From NCBI GenBank assembly GCA_951640165.1, contig OX621253.1, positions 30,945,969 through 31,009,968 of the forward strand: 64,000 nucleotides of DNA, in the 5' to 3' direction. Shown here piece by piece: positions 56,400-64,000 of the stretch. The position numbers and the translations under genes were made by a program. This DNA is from Pseudoips prasinana. Taxonomy: Eukaryota > Arthropoda > Insecta > Lepidoptera > Nolidae. Positions within the stretch are counted from its first letter, which is position 1. Each line of letters begins with the position of its first letter. The notes below the pieces were generated by a model, which had not been told where the DNA came from, searched no databases, and worked only from the letters and a program-made list of their open reading frames with translations.

Positions 56400-57685
56400 G
56401 TCATGGATTGACATTTCAAACTGGCGTCATTAGTTCTACTTTTGGCCACCGGGCCAGATAAGTTTGTAGCACAGTATGTATGTATGTATCATAATGTTAG
56501 TATACCTATGGAATTCCGCTAGGTATACAACTTTATGGTATAATTGTGTCTGTTAGGAGAAAATGGAGTACCTATCAAGTTAAGAGTAGATAATGCTATC
56601 AAAGAGCTACGCTGGCAAATAGGTAACCAATTAAATTGAAAACGACATTTGGAAAGGTGGTCGTAGTTTCCGAGATTGTAGAAATGTATTTAAAAAGTTT
56701 CAATTTCAACTTCTAAATTTCAGGTCCTATTAGCTTTTAAGGCTCAAAAGACTAACGAGGCCAAGGTCCCTCGACCTTAATGCACTATTGACAGTATAGA
56801 TAAGTTTTATACTCTTTGCATTTGACATGTTATTTTTTGACACTAAAGGTTAAATAAAACGCAAAGTTTTCGTTATATGGCGTGTTTTTACAATTGTTTA
56901 TGTTTCTATGCGTTCTCTGTGCTGCAGACATCAAGTGTCGTTTCTTCCTGGTCCTACAATGAATACTACGTACGCAAACCACTTAACTTAAACTTTTTTT
57001 ATTGTTATGCATAGCGTTTCCTGTTAAGTGTGGTCAAACAACACTCACCGTTTTAATTTTTCACATAAACAGAAACAGGTTGCCCTAAATTCAATATCGT
57101 CATTATGTTATCACAGCATATTATGTGCACTTCCAAAATAAATTTTATGAATACTCTGACAAGCAACTCGCATAATTACACATTTTCATCAGTGTGAATA
57201 TAAAAAGTCATCATAAACTTAATAAAGCCGTAAAACTTGCAAAAATGGTCCCGAAATATGTGTGAACTACAATAGCAAATAAATCTATTCACTTAATACT
57301 AGTATTGCAATTATTGATAAAGTCATCAACAACATTTCTGTGATATACAATTTTTAAAATAGTGGGTAGTTTTGGTTTTATTGTACTATGGAGGGCTAAC
57401 TCGGCGATAATCGTGAGTGATTCATCTTGATTTTCTTCACTACATGCAAACAATAACGAAAGAATTTACCAAATACTTGATCTATGTTGTTTTTAGTTGG
57501 GGTGATACCAACATTCCTCTTAGAATGTGTTAGAAATAGAATGATGAATTTTTATAACTTGACTTTGGGCAGGCAATATTTTTTTTTAAAGTAAGCTTGT
57601 CTTGTGATAGTATGTACTGACTATTAATGTAAAATAGTTACTAATTGAAAAGAGGTGTGCAAAGTAAGTGGAAATATTTAAGTGA
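56400..57685. other. Unassigned AT-rich stretch
   Basis: No gene or repeat shared with the rest of the window was recognised. Confidence 0.45.
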
Positions 57686-57689
57686 AAAT

Positions 57690-58440
57690 TAAATATTTGG
57701 AAATCTGCTGTCTCTTCTTACCCCTCTGGGAAACAGGTGTGAGTCTATGTATGTATGTTACTTTATTATTATTATTTGTAATCAGGCAGGCAGTTGAAAC
57801 AACTGATAATTGCCTGTATCTAGTAATAGAGATAGCTTGTCTTTATTGTTGTTATTATGTGCTTGTCTAGTCTGTTCTTAAATATGTTGGTGTTTGATGC
57901 TGACACTACATCTGGTTGGTAGTTACTTGTTGGTGTTATTTGTACTAAAAGTCCCGAAACTAAATTGAATAATTAAAAAGTTGAGTTATACAAATATTAT
58001 TTATTTATTTATCACTTTATGCACATACAATTGTACAACGGCGGACTTAATACCCTAGGCATTTTCTGCCAGTCAACCTTAGGTTGGTGCAGACAGAGCA
58101 TGGTAGGTGCACAGATCTTAAGTAAACATTAATAGTAAAAAAAACTGGATTATACAATACTATAAAATACTATACAATGCAATACATATGATAAAATACT
58201 ATACTATAGGCTAATCAAGGGGTTTCTGCTAAGAATTTCTGAAGGATATGCTCATGAACTTTTCTTTTAAATTAGAAGCGACTCTTGGGCAGCCTGATTT
58301 CGAGAGGTAATGCATTCCACTGAAGAAGAATTTATATGTGTTGTGTAGTAGCAAGGTGCACTTTACTATACAAGTAGGAAGCAAGCATGGCAAGGAATAC
58401 TCATATTTCTACAGAGTTCAACTAAAGTCCAAGCTCACAG
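57690..58440. repeat. LINE-derived fragments
   Basis: 57690-57930 looks like the C-terminal and tail region of a non-LTR element (cttgtctagtctgttcttaa, gatgctgacactacatctgg). 57990-58130 (ttatttatttatcactttat, gcggacttaataccc) looks like another LINE tail on the minus strand. 58240-58440 may belong to the same element. No open frame. Confidence 0.4.
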
Positions 58441-58479
58441 TCATAGACTTGTGTGTTAAATTAATAAAATAATTATAAT

Positions 58480-58665
58480 ATCCTGGGTCATTATTCACAC
58501 AAGGCCATCTGTACCAAACTAAGCGGAGCTTGTACTATGGAAACCAGATAACTGATATACTACATATACTACTTTTCTTTTGTAAACACATATTTATATA
58601 GATAATTACACCAAGACTCAGGACTCGGAGATGGCCATGTGTAAATAATGTCCCAGGATATTATT
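58480..58665 (-). mobile_element. SINE family S3
   Basis: accaaactaagcggagcttg, tactatggaaaccagataac and tatatagataattacacc match the S3 copies. The head is missing; short inverted ends atcctggg/cccaggat flank it. Confidence 0.65.
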
Positions 58666-58699
58666 ATAAAATTATTTAAAATAGGACAAATCACAGAGA

Positions 58700-59440
58700 G
58701 ATTGTAAGGATTTAATCCATCAAATTTCAACTGATATCAAAAATACTCAAAACTGCATTACAACTTCAAGAAAGAATAACAATACAAAATATATTTTAAA
58801 AGCTAAAAACAAATGCAAAGCGGCATGGAATGTAATAAAAAAACACATTTTTGGACCATATGTATAAATCAGTTAATAAGATCTCGGTAAATAATAATGA
58901 ATTCACCAATCCAGATACAATTGCTAACCATTTCAATGAGTTTTATACAAATATTGTAAAACAATCTAATATAAATGCAAATTCAAATTTAAAAAATATA
59001 TCTCGGAAATTAATAAAAAATCTATGTTTTTATATTCAGTCAGTGAAAATGAACTGATCAAAATTATAATGTCTCTCAAGAACTCTAATAGTGTTGGGAT
59101 AGATGAAATAAGAACAGATATTATAAAATCTAGTCATCAATATTTAGCTTTTCCCTTGTCATATTGCATTAATTTATCTCTAGATCAAGGTATATTTCCC
59201 GAGATCCTTAAGCGATCTATAGTCAAACCTCTGTTTAAAAAAGGAGATAGATAGCAAATGAACAACTATAGACCAATTACACTTATCTCTATTTTTTCAA
59301 AAATTTATGAGAAAGTAATGCACTCTAGATTATCTAGTTTTATAAATAAAAACAACATAATTCGAGACGAACAAAACGGATTCAGGAAAGAGTATAATAC
59401 AACGTCAGCAGCGATTTATTATTATTTACCATGTTTTATG
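58700..59440 (+). pseudogene. Non-LTR (LINE) reverse transcriptase fragment
   Basis: Broken frames give FFNSK-type linker sequence then the RT N-terminal motifs: LKNSNSVGIDEIRTDIIK, then FPEILKRSIVKPLFKKGD, a stop, NNYRPITLISIFSKIYEKVM and NNIIRDEQNGFRK. These are RT blocks 0-3 of a Jockey/CR1-like LINE. The YADD active site is absent. At least two stops or shifts. It lies just upstream of THAP gene 2, same strand. Confidence 0.8.
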
Positions 59441-59555
59441 AGCAAAATAAAATTATTCTATTCTATGTATATACTGTCATTTTAAGGTAATTTTTTTTAA
59501 TCTAGCCAAATCAAGATAACCATGAATAATTGACCTGGTTTTCGTCAACAATAAG

Positions 59556-59604
59556 ATGCCAAGAAAGTCAGATTTTCAGTGTTATTTTGGATGTTTGACT
59601 GCAG
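59556..59604 (+). CDS. THAP gene 2 exon 1
   Basis: MPRKSDFQCYFGCLTA with both first Cys ligands; donor g|gtaagc, 49 nt, ends phase 1. The ATG is five codons from the usual THAP start distance and has no in-frame upstream Met nearby. Confidence 0.85.
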
Positions 59605-62600
59605 GTAAGCATATCATGTTTACCAATGATGTTATAAGTAAAAAGGTGTAGATAGGTTTCCAACACAACATTCGATCTTCAAAAACGGCACACCAACACA
59701 CACATAAATAACTTAACATTGCAATATCATACTACATTACGATTAGACGTCAAAGTAAGATGGCATGATTCAATAAACGTGAGCGAAAACGAGACAAACG
59801 TAATTTGCGATAGTGCGTCGTCTCAGGTAGTGTCTGAAGTAAATTCTGGCTAATTAGCCACATTTCAACGTGCCGCTCCCGGAGCGCTTTTAACCTATCT
59901 ACACCTTTTTACTTATAACATCATTGATGTTTACCTATTAAGTTGAATTATGTATATTTGTACCACTTAACGATTTATAAGATTAGATGTTTTATAAGTG
60001 ATAGAGTATTTGAGCAAAATGTGCATTGGTCATTCTTTGTGATTAATATTCAGGAAAATTAGGAACTGCTTTTTATCCCGGGTTCGATTCCTGCGCTGGA
60101 CAAATATTTGTGTGACCCATAAATAGTTGTTTAGAGACTTAATGTAATTGGTGTCCCTCTATTATATGTTTGTAAAGTACCCTGTGACGGGATTAGATTC
60201 CATAGTGCGGGCGTTGTCTTAAAAAAAATACATCATTAGGGTTGGATCTCATATCGAGTCGCCTGAATTTGAGTTAAGTGTGTATATGGGGGGGTTAAGG
60301 GGGTTCGTACTAAGTGATAAAACGCTTTTTTTTTCTGCCGGAGACGCGCCAATTTTTTTTAATAAATTTTTTAAAGTCATAAGACTTCATACAAATGCAT
60401 AAAACAGAACGCAATTTTGATAACTTTCGTAGCGATTTCGATACCTAAAGCGTTGTAATACAATGTAAAAACGTTGCTTTCGTGTTTAGACGTGATATTT
60501 TTTTTTATAACACCTTTATATAATTTTCCGAAAAATATCCAAAACTGAATTGTTCCTTGTCACTTTCATGATATTTTTGCAAAAATGTACTTTTATGAAA
60601 TAATTTGGGTTAGGTTAGGTTAGAACGGTGACCATTTAGCGCGCGAAAGCGAGCGAGCGTAGCGAGCGTGCCGCGGCAGCGGCCGCCGAGCGCTAGAAAA
60701 ACAGTAACGATGGATATCTCCATAACCATGGGGTTCCGCGGGATGGGGATGGTACAGGAGGGTAGCCCACTCCCCCCTCCACCCCTCCCCCTCAATTCAC
60801 TTACGTTTGAAGGCGACTTGATTTGAGATATTAACCGAATTATGTATATTTGTACCACTTAACGATTTATAAGATTAGATGTTTTATAAGTGATAGAGTA
60901 TTTGAGCAAAATGTGCATTGGTCATTCTTTGTGATTAATATTCAGGAAAATTAAGAACTGCTTTTTATCCCGGGTTCGATTCCTGCGCTGGACAAATATT
61001 TGTGTGACCCATAAATAGTTGTTTAGAGTCTTAATGTAATTGGTGTCCCTCTATTATATGTTTGTAAAGTACCCTGTGACGGGATTAGATTCCATAGTGC
61101 GGGCGTTGTCTTGAAAAAATACATATAATTATTTTACGTCATCTTATACATATAAATGCGCAAGCCTGAATTAAAGGCCTTAATTTTGATTTTTTAGGTC
61201 CATTCCATAAATTTCCGAAACCATATGAAATCAGCAGAGAGAAATACATCCAATGGAGCATGGTGCTGAGCGAGGACGTGAAAAAGAAAGGCGAAAAATA
61301 TATTTTGAATAACATTAGAATATGTGACAAACACTTTGAAAAAGTTTACCGACCACATAGTAATCACCTCCTTAGAAATGCTGTTCCAACATTGAATTTA
61401 TGTAAGTACTAGCTGTGCCCTGCGGTTTCACTCGCGTTAAAAATTGCAACATTAGAGGAATGACTAATACATATTGGCTGTTCCACTAATGATGTAAGGA
61501 ACTATGTACTATATTTCAATGAACCTACCCTAACCTACCATGTAACCTATGTATTTTGCTCGAGCTAAGCCCCGCGGTTTCGCCCGCGTTAAAGTAGTTT
61601 TGGTGTAAAAGAGTAACAAACAAACGTCTATACTCACAAACTTTCGCATTTATAATATTAATAGGATTTATGTGTACCTCTAGCGGGTCTGGCAGTGCAC
61701 GCCGGATAGATTTTTCTTATTTACTTGACACTTATCGTCATATTATGGACAATTCACACAATATCTTTATAAATTGTAGCCTATGTGTTATTCTGATGTC
61801 ATCATCATCATCATCATCATATCAGCCGAAAGACGTCCACTGCTGGACAAAGGCCTCCCCCAAAGATCTCCACAATTGCCGGTCTTGCGCTATCCGCATC
61901 CAGCGATTTCCCACGCTGCGTCTTCCGATTCGTGGTTGCCACTCGAGAACCTTTCTGGCCCAGCGGCCGTCTTCTCTACGAGCTATGTGCCGCCCACTGC
62001 CACTTCAGCTTGGCAATTCTTACGGCTATGTCGGTTACTTTGGTTCGCCTGCGGATCTCAACATTTCTGATTCGATCTCGCAGGGAAACTCCAAGCATAG
62101 CCCTTTCCATTGCTCTTTGGGTGACCTTGAGCCGCCTGCTAAGGCCCATAGTGAGCGACCACGTCTCTGTTCCGTAAGTCATCACTGGCAACACACACTG
62201 GTCGAAGACTTTCGACTTGAGATTCTGATGTATAAGCTATATTATTGTAAAGTTTCATCAAATCCATTCAGTAGTTTTTACGTGACAGAGTAAGAAACAT
62301 CCATCCATCCCTACATACCTACAAACTCTCACACTTATAATATTAGTAGCATTTAAATTATGCCAGTGATAACTTACGAAACCGAGACATGGTCAGTGTG
62401 GTCACCCACTGTCAGCCTTACAAGACGGCTCAGGATCAAATCGAAATCCAAAATGACGAAAACTACAACTCCATTGAATCGAATTTTATTACCAGGTGAA
62501 GTCAAATTCGTTTGTGTATTGTTTTCTATCAAACAAGCTAGACTAGGGCTTAGTAATATCAAGTCAAACCCTCTCGACACTTTTGATACAAAACTACAAG

Positions 62601-63392
62601 TACTGTTTTATCAATCGGCTATATCAGATATATATAGTTTCTGCAATGTTCTTAAGCCCGGGTTGTTGGTTGCTAAATAATATCAAGCCTGGTGTATTAG
62701 ACACTTTCGGTGCGAGGCTACAAATACATCGCCCACCAGCGGAGGAAGATGCGATCTGAATTATTTTAGCAAGTAAGACAAGCAGAACAATCTTGCAATG
62801 GTCAATGTATGAAATATCTATGACAAGTAGAATTTTGTGATAAATTACAATCTATAAGCAAAATAACAAAATATAAACAGTTAATGTTTTTTCTTTTAGA
62901 TAAACAAACTTATTACTAGAATATTACATTTTGTAGTTACTACGGCAATTGATATTTATCTATAGTTTGTTATTTTTTAAATATACATTTCATAATACTT
63001 TATGCCTTGCAAAAAGAAACAAAAATTAAACCACATTTTTATTTCAGGTTTTGATCCTCTAAATAGTAAACTTAAATCGAATGCCAAAGAAACCGCGCCT
63101 CATCAATATACACGAAGACAACGGAAAGCAAATAAGATTCCTATAACAATAGCTAAAGACGAATATGTAGATAACAATGAACCAATTATAGTACCCTTAA
63201 ACCCTCCCCAAATGCCATTTGAGAAAGACCCGCTTGATTTACTGAAGGTCAAACAAGAAGTATTAGAACTTGATGAGGTAGATGATGAAGATGAAGCTAG
63301 TATTGGAGATGCGGAAGAAACCGATGATGAACTCGAGGACATTGATGTGAGTGATAAGGTGAAAATTCAGAATAAGGTGAAAAATAAATCAG
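59556..63392 (+). CDS. THAP gene 2: THAP zinc-finger protein, 3' end not seen
   Basis: Exons 59556-59604, 61198-61401 and 63048-63392 join in one frame; all introns are GT-AG and phase 1, as in THAP gene 1. The THAP domain is complete: C9-x3-C13, W in YIQWSMVL, C-x2-H in RICDKHFEKVY, and the diagnostic AVPTL box (LLRNAVPTLNL). Exon 3 adds a basic stretch (YTRRQRKANKIPI), then LLKVKQEVLELDEVDDEDEA and an acidic tail region. A donor (g|gtaaga) at 63393 means at least one more exon, probably beyond 64000. THAP proteins are nuclear DNA-binding factors; some derive from P-element-like transposases, but no transposase part is visible. The shared architecture, orientation and ~15-kb spacing suggest a paralog cluster with THAP gene 1. 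Confidence 0.87.
59945..60233 (+). repeat. SINE-like direct repeat, copy 1, intron 1 of THAP gene 2
   Basis: gaattatgtatatttgtacc to gcgggcgttgtctt plus an A-run. It has a B-box-like cccgggttcgattcctgcgc. Copy 2 is at 60837-61123 with only a few differences. Confidence 0.9.
60234..60836. mobile_element. About 600-bp segment with inverted ends between the direct repeats
   Basis: Left end gatctcatatcgagtcgcct and right end aggcgacttgatttgagata are near-complements, so this may be a DNA transposon. It contains a GC-rich gcgagcgagcgtagcgagcg stretch and three telomere-like TTAGG units at 60607-60624. Confidence 0.55.
60837..61123 (+). repeat. SINE-like direct repeat, copy 2
   Basis: See copy 1 at 59945-60233; the repeat-to-repeat distance is 892 bp. 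It ends 74 bp before exon 2 of THAP gene 2. Confidence 0.9.
61198..61401 (+). CDS. THAP gene 2 exon 2
   Basis: Acceptor gattttttag, donor t|gtaagt; 204 nt, phase 1-1. Carries PFHKFPKPYEISREKYIQWS, the CDKH ligands and the AVPTL box. Confidence 0.9.
61409..61666 (-). mobile_element. Short non-autonomous Helitron, family H3 (Lep1-like)
   Basis: Minus strand TCCTATTAATATTATAAATG at the 5' end to gggcacagCTAG|T at the 3' end. It starts 7 bp after the exon 2 donor. A cgcgttaaa...gcgcggtttcg motif occurs at both ends. The sequence resembles a Helitron family widespread in Lepidoptera. Confidence 0.8.
61700..62351 (-). mobile_element. Second H3 Helitron, interrupted by RTE
   Basis: The 5' end, near tgctactaatattataagtg (minus strand, 62351), runs to 62222; the body resumes at 61799 and fades near 61700. 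The CTAG end is not found. Confidence 0.65.
61800..62221 (-). mobile_element. RTE LINE 3' end with 10-bp target duplication
   Basis: Flanked by attctgatgt at 61790-61799 and 62222-62231. Minus-strand translation gives LPVMTYGTETWSLTMGLSRR, RLKVTQRAMERAMLGVSLRD, KLKWQWAAH and, after a short deletion, the C-terminal ending. The (CAT)n run at 61800-61820 is its 3' tail. Truncated at the 5' end. Confidence 0.9.
62362..62436 (+). mobile_element. RTE LINE fragment
   Basis: MPVITYETETWSVWSPTVSL then TRRLRIK parallels the RTE C-terminal start in a 75-bp scrap. Confidence 0.65.
62440..63047. other. Intron 2 of THAP gene 2, unassigned end
   Basis: atatcaagt-aa-ccct appears twice (62557 and 62679), hinting at a degraded tandem repeat. 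No known element otherwise. Confidence 0.4.
63048..63392 (+). CDS. THAP gene 2 exon 3
   Basis: Acceptor atttcag, donor g|gtaaga; 345 nt, phase 1-1. Basic then strongly acidic (EVDDEDEASIGDAEETDDEL). Confidence 0.82.
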
Positions 63393-63474
63393 GTAAGAAA
63401 ATTGGTGAAACTGTCTATTGAGAGAGTTTTTGGGATTGTCTTTCCCTTTTGTCTAGTGATATCGTGTTCGGTTT

Positions 63475-63625
63475 TGTCCTGGGTCAGGCTAAAAAAATGA
63501 TATTATTTTGGGATTTTTCTGTTGGAAAAATATTTCAATATCAGTTCGGGGTGTGGAAGTTGAAAGAATACACCCCCATGCCTCAAAGTGCAAGTAAAAG
63601 CCGTTGGTCCTGTACCTGATCTATA
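63475..63625 (+). mobile_element. SINE family S2 fragment
   Basis: gtcctgggtcaggctaaaaa, then tattcatca-type body and acacccccatgcctcaaagt, tggtcctgtacctgatct. Confidence 0.65.
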
Positions 63626-63849
63626 ATATTACATAATCAAGCAATGTTTGTTAGAGCTAAGCGTGCCCACACAGGCCTCCAACACGATAGCAAAATTCAC
63701 GAGCTCAGAAAGCACGTAGAAGGAATCGCGGTCACCGGGCTACCTCACCCGATTGGCAGATCATTCCTTGGATGAACACGATCACCTGATCCTCCATAGA
63801 GCCAACGCCATAAAAAATGCAAGAACATGAATTTATTTTTATTAACTGA

Positions 63850-63990
63850 ATTGACGGTCTAGCGGTAGCATGCGCACACGCAGACAACGAATCAAATTCC
63901 AGGATGTGCCAATTGTTACTAAAATCCATATGAGAACTTGGACAACAAATTGGAGTTAAAAAGTTGGCATTCTTATACCCCTGATCTTCA
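63850..63990 (+). mobile_element. SINE family S2, degraded
   Basis: The head gacggtctagcggtagcatg and the later aaagttggcattcttatacc and cctgatcttcatagagg follow S2 order with gaps. Confidence 0.5.
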
Positions 63991-64000
63991 TAGAGGATAA

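Noticed and set aside
60607..60624. Three TTAGG units, the insect telomere repeat
   Set aside because: Only three units inside a transposon-like segment; far too short to call an interstitial telomere.

Overview
The window looks like lepidopteran (moth or butterfly) nuclear DNA. It is A+T-rich, has intron-bearing genes with GT-AG splice sites, and is packed with repeat types typical of Lepidoptera: tRNA-derived SINEs, RTE-clade LINE 3' ends with ATG/CAT tails, short non-autonomous Helitrons (A|TC...CTAG|T), mariner and Tc1, BEL/Pao, Ty3/Gypsy and an errantivirus. There are no bacterial operons, no CRISPR and no free-standing tRNA or rRNA genes. Two host genes can be assembled by eye, both on the plus strand and both coding for THAP zinc-finger DNA-binding proteins. 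THAP gene 1 (19537-44401, 13 exons, 578 codons plus stop, AATAAA at 44491) is complete. THAP gene 2 (59556 to beyond 63392, three exons seen) runs toward or past the right edge. Every intron in both genes is phase 1, so every internal exon is a symmetric cassette. The most unusual object is inside THAP gene 1: seven 72-75 nt mini-exons (exons 4, 5, 6, 8, 9, 10, 11) encode variants of one short motif (consensus around KQVIKSGIPLTTLRVTG), and one larger exon (7) has a diverged copy (12). Intron sequence is copied along with the exons, so the array grew by segmental duplication and can gain or lose units without shifting frame. Layout. 1-3.5 kb: minus-strand BEL/Pao element cut by the window edge, with frameshifts. 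3.5-8.7 kb: Helitron, SINE and fold-back remnants and a decayed Helitron Rep gene. 8.7-12.1 kb: a permuted LINE flanked by a 20-bp target duplication. 12.1-13.6 kb: decayed Tc1, a MITE and unassigned AT-rich DNA. 13652-18773: an errantivirus with intact-looking LTRs, a single gag-protease frame lacking reverse transcriptase and most of integrase, and an open env frame. 19.5-44.5 kb: THAP gene 1, whose introns hold a mariner, a Tc1 element, a hAT element, Helitrons, SINEs, RTE tails and an 84-bp minisatellite. 44.5-48 kb: mixed repeats. 48016-54167: an apparently complete Ty3/Gypsy element inserted in a SINE (TSD CTAG), with a membrane-protein frame ahead of gag and a UUU_CGU sequence at the gag/pol overlap. 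54.2-59.5 kb: palindrome, decayed DDE transposase, unassigned AT-rich DNA, SINE and LINE remnants. 59.5-64 kb: THAP gene 2 with Helitron and RTE insertions. All calls rest on reading the sequence, translations and splice-site phase; no database search was run. Copy-number, identity and expression statements are by-eye estimates.
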